This document shows, in pieces, positions 36,154 to 43,507 of a DNA stretch of 64,000 nt (positions are counted from its first letter, which is position 1; each line of letters opens with the position of its first letter). The position numbers and the translations under genes are program-made. This DNA is from an uncultured Alistipes sp. (GTDB taxonomy: Bacteria > Bacteroidota > Bacteroidia > Bacteroidales > Rikenellaceae). The DNA is taken from NCBI GenBank assembly GCA_947177225.1, contig CAMWTS010000009.1, positions 1 through 64,000 of the forward strand, given 5' to 3'. Below the pieces are notes generated by a model. It searched no databases. It had not been told where the DNA came from and worked only from the letters and a program-made list of their open reading frames with translations.

Positions 36154-37311
36154 CTATTTCGGCATATCAAAATGTATAGAATGCACCAAAGGCTTGCCCG
36201 GCTCGGTCAGGAAGTTGTTGACGTAAAAATTAACATCGAAGCTGTCGAGACCTATGGGCTTTTTGTTGTCGAGACCGTAAATGGTCATGGTCATGACCTC
36301 AAAAGGACGAACTATCATGTCGCGAGGAAATACCACCTTCTCGCTGCCGGGTGCCTTGCTCAGTGAGAGCGGAACAGAGCTGCGATTGACAACCTTGAAA
36401 GTCACCTTCTTCTCCGAATACTTTATATCCGACACCTCGAACAGAGCCGAAAAGAGTTGCCCGATAAGCTCCTCGCTGCCATATACATGCTCGTCGGCAA
36501 GAACGGCCGTGCGACGATTATCGAGCGCCTCGCGCACACCATCGAGGGTGCGTTCCCGGGCGAAGATCAAGGTCACGGGGCGGTGCATGCCGTTGTCGTA
36601 GTCGACGGTAAGGAACAGCGGCTTATGAGTGTCGGTACCGCTTATCAGAGCGCAGCCGCGATCGATAGCCCAACGATGAGCCTCGGGCGAGTAGCCGCAA
36701 AAACCGTTGTAGATCTCTATGCCGTGCATGTAACCTTCGTCGTAGAGATGGGTGTGCTCGTCATACCAACGTGTCTCGTTCTGCGCCTGACGCTCCCAAT
36801 GCGGGTGGTTCCATACGGTGAAAGCACCCTGACGACGCGCCTCTTTCAGACCGGCACGCATGGCCTTCACATGGTCATCGTCATACTTCTCGGCCGCTGC
36901 GGCTATCGCATCGTTATCGTCGATAAACAACGCGTTCCAATGTCCGGGAGGCATTCCGCGCGATATCTCTCCGCCGTGAATCACAAGTATGTCGGCCGCC
37001 TTGCCCGCCGCCGCAGCTATACGGTAAGACTCGTTGCGGTCGCACTTGAACATACCTTTGTTGGTGTACTTTTGCAGACGCGTATCGACATGATCGGTGA
37101 TTGCGATAACGTCCAGTCCGTCCATCATGGCCTCCTCGACACGCGTCGTAGGCCACACCGAACCGTCGGAAAACACGGTGTGAATATGCATGTCGCCTTT
37201 GAGTGTCATATAACCGTCGATATCCGGCAATATGATCGGGTGAGGTACGGCCGCATCGGCTACAAATATGGCGAATGCAGCGACGAGGAGCAGTGAAAGT
37301 TTCTTTTTCAT
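36154..37311 (-). CDS. Secreted PHP-domain phosphoesterase (Sb-PDE-like)
   Basis: This 385-residue protein has a signal peptide (KKLSLLLVAAFAIFVADAA). A PHP metal-dependent phosphoesterase domain follows, with GDMHIHTVFSDG, ITDHVDT, IHGGEIS, WNHPHW and SGTDTHKP supplying the histidine and aspartate ligands. A C-terminal beta domain of ~100 residues is present. The natural substrate is unknown. The ATG at 37311 starts the signal peptide; a frame 9 codons longer exists. It is a single gene with family A repeats touching its 3' end. Confidence 0.87.
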   Translation of the reverse strand: MKKKLSLLLVAAFAIFVADAAVPHPIILPDIDGYMTLKGDMHIHTVFSDGSVWPTTRVEEAMMDGLDVIAITDHVDTRLQKYTNKGMFKCDRNESYRIAAAAGKAADILVIHGGEISRGMPPGHWNALFIDDNDAIAAAAEKYDDDHVKAMRAGLKEARRQGAFTVWNHPHWERQAQNETRWYDEHTHLYDEGYMHGIEIYNGFCGYSPEAHRWAIDRGCALISGTDTHKPLFLTVDYDNGMHRPVTLIFARERTLDGVREALDNRRTAVLADEHVYGSEELIGQLFSALFEVSDIKYSEKKVTFKVVNRSSVPLSLSKAPGSEKVVFPRDMIVRPFEVMTMTIYGLDNKKPIGLDSFDVNFYVNNFLTEPGKPLVHSIHFDMPK

Positions 37312-37335
37312 ATCACAGTTAGTTAGATTTATACA

Positions 37336-37343
37336 CAAAAGTA
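37336..37343 (-). promoter_or_regulatory. -7 box upstream of the PHP gene
   Basis: TACTTTTG on the minus strand fits TAnnTTTG, 24 bp before the ATG. The -33 region is poor. Confidence 0.5.
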
Positions 37344-37504
37344 ATTATTTTTTTCGTTTCGAACACATATTATCGGGCAATTTTATCCTTTTGCAACACA
37401 TTGTCCTCACGCAAAAGCGAGCTCTGACCCCGCCGGGCAATACCGAAATAAATTAAGTGTTGAGCCGATCTTGCCACGTCCCGCATTAAGCGCGACGATT
37501 TCCT
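37344..37504. other. Gene-free spacer
   Basis: This short AT-rich stretch lies upstream of the PHP gene. I see no gene, hairpin or promoter beyond those listed. Confidence 0.4.
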
Positions 37505-37765
37505 CTGACATGTCATTTCGAGCTTCGGCGAGAAATCTGTGCGCGATTATTCCCATTGATTCGTTCTATCCACGTATCGCCGGTTTTGTCTTCCACAGAT
37601 GTCCCACATTCGTTCGACATGACAAGACGGTGTTGTCATTCTGAGGAGGACGTCACGTCCGACGTGAGAATCTCTTTTTGGTCGCCGTGCTTGTTCGGCA
37701 AACTGCGCTCCCGCCTGCGAGACTCCCACGTCGCAGTCTTTGCCTGATCCTCGGAGTGACATATC
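37505..37765. repeat. Family B mosaic repeat island 3 (opposite orientation)
   Basis: This is the reverse complement of the other islands: GTCATTTCGAGCTTCGGCGA, then GGTTTTGTCTTCCACAGATG, CATTCGTTCGACATGACAAG, and TTGTCATTCTGAGGAGGACG. It ends in a CCTCGGAGTGACATATC module. No family A copy follows. Confidence 0.78.
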
Positions 37766-37821
37766 GGTATCATGTTGAGCGCAACGAAACATTTGTGCAC
37801 GGAAGGTATTTTTTCGTCCCA

Positions 37822-37963
37822 AAAACTAACGCTCGGCAAAATGCAAGCAAATTTGCTTTTGCTCTCACTTATTCGTATATTTGGCTTCGCCCAATATACT
37901 CCCGTTCGGCAATGCTCAAATAAATTTGGCATTGCCCTCACTTATTCGTATATTTGCCAATAA
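37822..37963 (+). repeat. Family C repeat array carrying outward promoter
   Basis: The units alternate between ATGCAAGCAAATTTGC, TTTTGCTCTCACTTATTCG, TATATTTGGCTTCGCCC and AATATACTCCCGTTCGGC, then a second ATAAATTTGGCATTGCCC and CTCACTTATTCGTATATTTG. The unit contains the inverted arms ATATTTGG and CCCAATAT. Related arrays are at 38462 and 47499. Confidence 0.85.
37925..37956 (+). promoter_or_regulatory. Promoter carried by family C repeat, driving the small membrane protein
   Basis: TTTG at 37925-37928, exactly 20 bp, TATATTTG at 37949-37956. The predicted start of transcription is about 12 bp before the ATG at 37976. Confidence 0.75.
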
Positions 37964-37975
37964 TTCGATTATGCC

Positions 37976-38149
37976 ATGAACTGGGGAGGATTCTTTTTCT
38001 TTAATGCTTTATGCGATGCGTTGAACAATCTTTGGAGAGATGACACCGAACCTCTGCAAAAGCCAAAAACGCAGTCTTTAAAAGATGGCATACCGATGAT
38101 TATAGCTGTTGTAATTGTGTGGCTGCTGTATTTTTGTATTTTTAAGTGA
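37976..38149 (+). CDS. Small membrane protein, 57 residues, unknown function
   Basis: The frame starts MNWGGFFFFNALCDALNNLW, has a charged middle with Asp, Glu and Lys, and ends with a hydrophobic helix (PMIIAVVIVWLLYFCIF) and a final Lys. The pattern is that of a small single-span membrane protein. It has an excellent promoter from the family C repeat just upstream. The DNA is much more AT-rich than neighbouring genes, which suggests acquisition. I do not recognise the family. It is too short to be found by usual length cut-offs. Confidence 0.55.
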   Translation: MNWGGFFFFNALCDALNNLWRDDTEPLQKPKTQSLKDGIPMIIAVVIVWLLYFCIFK

Positions 38150-38470
38150 ATTATTTTCTTTCATTATCTCGGCTTGCAGTTGCTCCGTAGTGAGTTGCGA
38201 TTTTACGTTCTTAACCTTGCCAAAGCCGAATCTATCCATCATGCGCTGTGTGCGTTTATCTTTTTCTTCCTGACTTTCATTTCAACGGATATGCGAGCTG
38301 TCTTTGACTCATAGCGCGCAAGATGCTTTGTATTTTCCCAGTTGGCAAAAGAAAAAAAAACAATTCTTCGTCGTTGAGAGCGGTATTGTTAATTGTGGCA
38401 GTGTATCCCTCTGAGCACATCATAAGCTGTCGCCATGTAATGGCGAAAAGGAATGGAACGAAATACAGCC
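38150..38470 (-). pseudogene. Possible remnant of a broken gene in an AT-rich island
   Basis: On the minus strand one frame reads YFVPFLFAITWRQLMM, then ALNDEELFFFLLPTGKIQS, and stops at 38277. The next frame continues with protein-like text (QRMMDRFGFGKVKNVKSQ, then LTTEQLQAEIMKE). Together they look like a frameshifted gene whose 5' end is cut by the family C array at 38462. The composition is AT-rich. No family is recognised, and the alternative is chance. Confidence 0.3.
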
Positions 38471-38612
38471 TTATATACTCACGTTCGGCAAAATGCAAGC
38501 AAAATTGCTTTTGCTCTCTATTGCTTATTCGTATATTTGGCTGCGCCCGATATACTCCCGCTCGGCAATGCTCAAATAAATTTGGCATTGCCCTCGCTTA
38601 TTCGTATATTTG
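38462..38612 (+). repeat. Family C repeat array 2
   Basis: Its units are like those at 37822: ACTCACGTTCGGC, AAAATGCAAGCAAAATTGC, CTTATTCGTATATTTGGC, ATATACTCCCGCTCGGC, and ending ATAAATTTGGCATTGCCC then CTCGCTTATTCGTATATTTG. With the array at 37822 it brackets the AT-rich island. Confidence 0.85.
38581..38612 (+). promoter_or_regulatory. Promoter carried by family C repeat, driving GT90
   Basis: TTTG at 38581-38584, 20 bp, TATATTTG at 38605-38612, 21 bp upstream of the GT90 ATG at 38634. Confidence 0.75.
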
Positions 38613-38633
38613 TATGATATTAAACGATCGAAG

Positions 38634-39620
38634 ATGAAGAGCCTCGGATATATCCTGCACAACGGGCATAACAGCCAGATACTATATTATATGCGCTCAT
38701 TCATGCGCTATGCCGCACCTAAATCGCTGCTGCAACGCCGGCTGCCGGAGCTGTTGGCAGAGATCGAGACACGCCCCGACAGGGAGTATATACACCAAAG
38801 AGCCGACTATTACAACAAGTTGTCGTCTGCGGCCGATATTTTCGGGGGGGGGAGTGTTGCGCCGCAACTATCGGAGATGACCTATCGGAAGCGGCCGCGA
38901 CCTACGGCATACTTTTTCGACGCCTATGAATACACGCGTTTCTTCGACGACGATCTTCATTGGCGATACCTTTTCGGCGATGTCACGCATACGCCCGACA
39001 TGGCGTCGATAGTCAAGAGCCGTCCAATCGCAGGCGACAACGCCAATTCGGTGCTGCTCAATCTCGACAAGAACCGCCATTTCTGTTTTCTGCACGACGG
39101 CATCGACTTCTCGCAGAAGATCGACCGGCTGATATTCCGCGCCTACATATCACACAAGCCTCACCGCATACGCTTCTTCGAGCAGTGGCACGGCCATCAT
39201 ATGTGCGACCTGGGCGAATGCGACCCTCACTGCCATGATTACCCCGAATGGCACCGTCCGAAAATTTCGTTCTACGAACAACTACGATATAAATTCATAC
39301 TGGCACTCGAAGGCAACGACGTAGCTACCAATCTCAAATGGATAATGTCGTCCAACTCGCTGGCCGTCATGCCGAAACCACGCTACGAAACATGGTTCAT
39401 GGAGGGACGGCTCATACCCGACTACCACTATGTGGCCATACGCGACGACTATGCCGATCTGCCGGAACGGCTGCAATATTATATCGACCACCCCGACCAT
39501 GCACAAGCCATAGTGCAAAACGCCAATCGATATACAGCGCAGTTCGCCGACCGTCACCGCGAAAAACTCATATCGCTGCTGACCCTCGACAAATATTTCC
39601 GCATGACCGGACAACGTTAG
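38634..39620 (+). CDS. Family 90 glycosyltransferase (LPS or surface glycan modifying)
   Basis: This 328-residue cytoplasmic glycosyltransferase resembles the GT90 (CAP10/LpsA-like) family. FYEQLRYKFILALEGNDVAT, then KWIMSSNSLAVMPKPRYETW and EGRLIPDYHYVAIRDDYADL form the conserved C-terminal half that binds the sugar nucleotide. Family members add xylose or glucose to LPS, capsule or protein; the substrate is not predictable. Codons 71-73 (Gly-Gly-Gly) are a run of nine Gs. Loss or gain of one G gives a stop within ~35 codons, so expression may switch on and off. The ATG at 38634 follows the repeat-borne promoter; a TTG 8 codons upstream overlaps its -7 box and is unlikely. Confidence 0.85.
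   Translation: MKSLGYILHNGHNSQILYYMRSFMRYAAPKSLLQRRLPELLAEIETRPDREYIHQRADYYNKLSSAADIFGGGSVAPQLSEMTYRKRPRPTAYFFDAYEYTRFFDDDLHWRYLFGDVTHTPDMASIVKSRPIAGDNANSVLLNLDKNRHFCFLHDGIDFSQKIDRLIFRAYISHKPHRIRFFEQWHGHHMCDLGECDPHCHDYPEWHRPKISFYEQLRYKFILALEGNDVATNLKWIMSSNSLAVMPKPRYETWFMEGRLIPDYHYVAIRDDYADLPERLQYYIDHPDHAQAIVQNANRYTAQFADRHREKLISLLTLDKYFRMTGQR
38844..38852 (+). repeat. Homopolymer G9 tract in the GT90 gene (candidate phase-variation site)
   Basis: Nine consecutive Gs code for three glycines between DIF and SVAPQ. Deleting one G leads to TGA after about 12 codons, and adding one leads to TGA after about 30 codons. The current length is in frame (on). Confidence 0.85.
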
Positions 39621-39647
39621 CCGGAAAACAAACACAGTTCGACCTTT

Positions 39648-40135
39648 GTCATGTCGAACGAAGTGAGACATCTGTGGAAGACAAAACCGGCGATACGTGG
39701 ATAGAAAGAATCAATGGAAATAATCGCGCACAGATTTCTCGCCGACGCTCGAAATGACAAAACGCTGTCACTCCGAGGAGCCGCAGGCGACGTGGGAGTC
39801 TCTTCTGAATTGTCACTCCGAGGAACAGGCAAAGACTGCGACATGGGAGTCTCGCGGTTCGGGAGTGCATTTACCGAACAATCACGGCGCACCAAAAGAG
39901 ATTCTCACGTCGGACGTGACGTCCTCCTCAGAATGACAAAACTGTGGTATGTCACACACGACAGAGATTCTCACGTCGCGCGTGCCGCGCTCCTCAGAAT
40001 GACAACACCGTCTTGTCATGTCGAACGAATGTAAGACATCTGTGGAAGACAAGACCTGCGATATGACCGTTGAAGAAAGGCATGACTGCGGAAATCGTCC
40101 CGCACAGATTTCTCGCTGACGCTCGAAATGACAAG
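39648..40135. repeat. Family B mosaic repeat island 4
   Basis: This is the longest island. In order it holds GTCATGTCGAACGAAGTGAG, AGATTTCTCGCCGACGC, several CACTCCGAGGA modules with GGGAGTCTCGC, two AGAGATTCTCACGTCG/CTCCTCAGAATGACA modules, and a second copy of the first two. Its head repeats sequence of the island at 35758 almost exactly (GGAAGACAAAACCGGCGA). Confidence 0.82.
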
Positions 40136-40170
40136 GCAATCGGAATAGTCTCCAAAGCACTATGCGCCAC

Positions 40171-40292
40171 TTTTTCAGCAAAAGGCATTAGTTACAACGC
40201 GCAACGAAAATTGCCCGGATAGGCTGTACTCGATGTACTGCCTATTCGGGCAATTGAGCGAGCGGCAGCAGAATGCCGCTTTTCACGGAAAA
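40171..40292. repeat. Family A fold-back repeat, copy 8 (type 1, single)
   Basis: The inner arms TTGCCCGGATAGGC and GCCTATTCGGGCAA match copy 1, with apex GTACTcgatGTAC. It ends 6 bp before the tpiA stop codon. No type 2 copy accompanies it. Confidence 0.85.
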
Positions 40293-40298
40293 GAGCAA

Positions 40299-41051
40299 TT
40301 AGAAGCCCTTGCCAATAGCAAGAAAATCCTCAGCTTTGAGAGCCGCACCTCCGATCAAACCACCGTCGACATCGGCCTTGGCAAAGATTTCGGCAGCGTT
40401 AGAGGGCTTGCAAGAACCACCGTAGAGGATAGGACACTCGTCGGCAGCAGCACCGAACTTAGAGCGCAAAACCTCGCGGATATATGCGTGGATCTCCTGC
40501 GCCTGGTCGGCAGTGGCAGTCTTGCCGGTACCGATAGCCCAAACAGGCTCATAAGCGATAACGAGATCGGCAAACTGCTCGGCCGTGAGGTTGAACACAA
40601 CCTCCTCGATCTGAGCCTTCACCACGTCGAAATGGCGACCGGCCTCACGCTCTTCCAGATTCTCGCCCACGCAGTAGATGGGGGTGAGGTTGTTGGCATA
40701 GGCCTGCTCCATCTTCTTGTTGAGAGTGGCAGAGGTCTCGCCATAATACTGGCGACGCTCAGAGTGACCCAGTATCACATATTTGCAACCCAGAGCAGCA
40801 ATCATCGAAGCTGCGATCTCGCCGGTGTAGGCACCCTTGGCCTCGGTTGCGCAATCCTGTGCGCCGACAGCTATATCACTGCCTTTCAAGGTCTCGACCA
40901 CCTGCGACAGATGGGTAAAGGGAGGGCATACGATGAAGTTTACACACGAGCAAACCTCGCCGCGACCAGCCGCTACGCCCTTGGCCAACTCCACACCTTC
41001 GGCCGGAAGCGTATTCATCTTCCAGTTGCCTGCTACAATTTTCTTTCTCAT
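40299..41051 (-). CDS. tpiA: Triosephosphate isomerase
   Basis: TpiA interconverts dihydroxyacetone phosphate and glyceraldehyde-3-phosphate in glycolysis. The 250-residue length is typical. The substrate-binding AGNWKMN is near the N-terminus, the electrophilic His is in ILGHSERR, and the catalytic Glu is in AYEPVWAIGTG. The flexible loop and phosphate-binding GGSCKP follow. The ATG at 41051 was chosen over one 9 codons upstream. It is 49 bp after lysS and may be in one unit with it. Confidence 0.96.
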   Translation of the reverse strand: MRKKIVAGNWKMNTLPAEGVELAKGVAAGRGEVCSCVNFIVCPPFTHLSQVVETLKGSDIAVGAQDCATEAKGAYTGEIAASMIAALGCKYVILGHSERRQYYGETSATLNKKMEQAYANNLTPIYCVGENLEEREAGRHFDVVKAQIEEVVFNLTAEQFADLVIAYEPVWAIGTGKTATADQAQEIHAYIREVLRSKFGAAADECPILYGGSCKPSNAAEIFAKADVDGGLIGGAALKAEDFLAIGKGF

Positions 41052-41100
41052 AATAAATCCGTTTATTTCGGTTAACACATTATCATTTTACACACATGGG

Positions 41101-42828
41101 TTATTCGCCCTGCGAGCACCAGCTCTTCACCTCTTCCATCGAGGGGGCTTTAAGACCCAGCTTGTTCTTCTTGTTGAAGCCGCAAAGGTCGTTGAAGAAC
41201 TTACCGGGCGAGAGCTTCGACAGCGACTCGACGGTGATGTAACCCATCTTCTGTATGACGGGCACCCACTCCTGGGGTATGCCTACTGCGGTATAGGCCT
41301 CGACGGGATCTGTCGTCGGCTTCTTCTCGGGACGCATCGTCGGGAAGAACAGTACGTCCTGAATAGAGGTCTGACCGGTCATGAACATCGTAAGGCGGTC
41401 GATGCCGATACCCATGCCCGAACAAGAGGGCATGCCGTACTCCAATGCACGCACGAAGTCAAGATCGATGAACATCGCTTCGTCGTCGCCTCGCTCCGAC
41501 AAGTGCATCTGCTCCTGGAAACGCTCCAACTGATCGATCGGGTCGTTCAACTCCGAGTAGGCGTTGCACAACTCCTTGCCATTGACAAACAGCTCGAAAC
41601 GCTCCGTGAGATCGGGATTGTTGCGATGACGCTTGCACAGCGGCGACATCTCTATGGGGTAGTCGGTAACGAAGGTCGGCTGAATCAGATCGCTCTCGCA
41701 GTACTGGCCGAAGATCGCATCGATCAGCTTGCCCTTGCCCATTGTGTCGTCGACCTCGACATTCAGACGCGCACACGCCTCGCGCAACTGCTCCTCGGTC
41801 TGGCCGGTGATGTCGTAGCCGGTCTTCTCCTTGATGGCATCGGTCATGGTCAGGCGGCGGAACGGAGCCTTGAACGATATGGTACGGCCGTCGATCTCGA
41901 TGTCGGTCGTACCGTTGACAGCCAGAGCCACGCGCTCCAACATCTGCTCGGTAAACTCCTGCATCCAGATATAGTCCTTATAGGCCACATAGATCTCCAT
42001 GCAGGTGAATTCGGGGTTGTGAGTGCGGTCCATACCCTCGTTGCGGAAGTTCTTGCCGAACTCATACACACCGTCGAAACCGCCTACGATCAGACGTTTG
42101 AGATACAACTCCGTAGCTATTCGCATGTAGAAATCGATATCGAGCGCATTATGATGCGTGATGAACGGACGCGCCGAAGCTCCGCCCGGTATGGGTTGCA
42201 GAATCGGGGTCTCGACCTCGGTGTAACCGCGCTCATTGAAGAAATCGCGCATGGTCTGCATGATGCGGGCGCGCTTGACGAATGTATCTTTCACATGGGG
42301 GTTGACAACCAGGTCGACATAACGCTGGCGGTAACGCACTTCGGGATCGGTCAGAGCATCGAACGTCTGTCCGTCCTTCTGCTTGACAACGGGCAGAGGG
42401 CGAATCGACTTGGATATGACAGTCAGTTTGCGGCAGTGCACCGACAACTCGCCCGTATTGGTCAGAAAAGCAAAACCCTCCACGCCGACGAAATCGCCAA
42501 TGTCGAGCAGCTTCTTGAATACGGTATTATACAGCGTGGTATCGCCTTCGGGGCAGATGTCGTCGCGTCGTATATAGATCTGAATGCGGCCTGTCGAGTC
42601 CTGCAACTCGAAAAACGAGGCCGAGCCCATGATACGGCGACTCATGATACGACCCGCAACCGAGACACTCTGATAGTTGCCCTTGTCGGGCGAGTAGTTC
42701 TCGGCAATCTCGCGCGCCGTAGCCGTAACTTCGTAACGCTCTGCCGGATATGGATTGATTCCCAACTCGCGCAGTGCCGCCAGAGAGTTGCGTCGCAATT
42801 GTTCTTGTTCGCTCAGTTCCAAGCTCAT
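41101..42828 (-). CDS. lysS: Lysyl-tRNA synthetase, class II
   Basis: LysRS charges tRNA-Lys. The N-terminal OB-fold anticodon-binding domain (SVAGRIMSRRIMGSASFFEL) and the three class II motifs are present, including the motif 2 region FRNEGMDRTHNPEFT and motif 3 GMGIGIDRLTMF. The usual protein ends near here at ~500 residues. This one has about 75 more residues (AYTAVGIPQEWVPVIQKMGY and beyond), an extension known in Bacteroidetes LysRS. Its role is unknown. Confidence 0.95.
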   Translation of the reverse strand: MSLELSEQEQLRRNSLAALRELGINPYPAERYEVTATAREIAENYSPDKGNYQSVSVAGRIMSRRIMGSASFFELQDSTGRIQIYIRRDDICPEGDTTLYNTVFKKLLDIGDFVGVEGFAFLTNTGELSVHCRKLTVISKSIRPLPVVKQKDGQTFDALTDPEVRYRQRYVDLVVNPHVKDTFVKRARIMQTMRDFFNERGYTEVETPILQPIPGGASARPFITHHNALDIDFYMRIATELYLKRLIVGGFDGVYEFGKNFRNEGMDRTHNPEFTCMEIYVAYKDYIWMQEFTEQMLERVALAVNGTTDIEIDGRTISFKAPFRRLTMTDAIKEKTGYDITGQTEEQLREACARLNVEVDDTMGKGKLIDAIFGQYCESDLIQPTFVTDYPIEMSPLCKRHRNNPDLTERFELFVNGKELCNAYSELNDPIDQLERFQEQMHLSERGDDEAMFIDLDFVRALEYGMPSCSGMGIGIDRLTMFMTGQTSIQDVLFFPTMRPEKKPTTDPVEAYTAVGIPQEWVPVIQKMGYITVESLSKLSPGKFFNDLCGFNKKNKLGLKAPSMEEVKSWCSQGE

Positions 42829-42865
42829 AGATATATTGTTTTAAATTTGATGCGTTTTCCTCGCG

Positions 42866-42873
42866 CAAAGATA
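42866..42873 (-). promoter_or_regulatory. -7 box of the lysS promoter
   Basis: TATCTTTG on the minus strand fits TAnnTTTG, 37 bp from the lysS ATG, just beyond the end of the PAP2 gene. Confidence 0.55.
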
Positions 42874-42889
42874 CTAAATATTTGAAAAA

Positions 42890-43495
42890 TCACAGCTCTT
42901 TGCCGCTCTCTTTCTTTCGGCGGCATGTCGTGCAAAAGCGCAGTGCACGGCAGTAGAGCCATGCGCACAGCCAGCCCGACAAGGCTCCGACGGCCGAGCC
43001 CAGCAGCAGATCGCACGGGAAGTGGCAGGCGAGATATATGCGGGAGTAACATACAAGCAGAGTTACGGCGATCATGGTATATGCGAACCAGCGTCGTTTG
43101 ACTATCGCAACCGACATGACGGCCAGAGCCACCACAGTCGAAGCGTGCGACGAGACCGTTCCATATGGACCGTGCTCGAACGACGGCACGTGTATCGCAC
43201 CCAGCTCCTCGGTAAACATGGGGCGAGGGCGCGCCGGGAACGACGGCCAAAGATCCTTCAACACTCCGGAGTGCTTGAATATGCCTGCAATGATGTCGGC
43301 CAATCCCATGGCCGCAGCAAGCAGCAGCACGAAGAGCAGCAGTCCGCGCCACGAGTCGCGCCGCCACACCAGATAGAATATAAGAAGATAGAGCGGTATC
43401 CACATCGCGGTACCCGATACGGTCTCCATTGCGGCATCGATCGTCTCTCCGCCGTCGAAATTGAGCGCCTTGAAAATTCCCCAGTCCCAGGTCAT
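42890..43495 (-). CDS. PAP2-family membrane phosphatase
   Basis: This 201-residue inner-membrane lipid or isoprenoid phosphatase has five to six helices. The three phosphatase motifs are present: FPARPRP region (K/R and RP), SSHAS with the catalytic His, and SRIYLACHFPCD with the second His. Substrates in the family include undecaprenyl pyrophosphate and lipid A. It is the last gene of the metallopeptidase-SGNH-MBOAT-PAP2 cluster, 12 bp after MBOAT. Confidence 0.85.
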   Translation of the reverse strand: MTWDWGIFKALNFDGGETIDAAMETVSGTAMWIPLYLLIFYLVWRRDSWRGLLLFVLLLAAAMGLADIIAGIFKHSGVLKDLWPSFPARPRPMFTEELGAIHVPSFEHGPYGTVSSHASTVVALAVMSVAIVKRRWFAYTMIAVTLLVCYSRIYLACHFPCDLLLGSAVGALSGWLCAWLYCRALRFCTTCRRKKESGKEL

Positions 43496-43507
43496 CGTAG
43501 AAAAATG

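Noticed and set aside
4110..40135. Family B islands as a CRISPR array
   Set aside because: Units are inverted-repeat modules of different length in mixed order, without equal spacers, and no cas gene is present.
37..40292. Family A copies as intrinsic terminators
   Set aside because: On the strand of the adjacent genes the hairpin is followed by GACGAAAAA or CCGTG-type sequence, not a T-run.
37..40292. Family A copies as integron attC sites
   Set aside because: No gene cassettes lie between copies, there is no integrase gene, and the R'/R'' core motifs are not placed as in attC.
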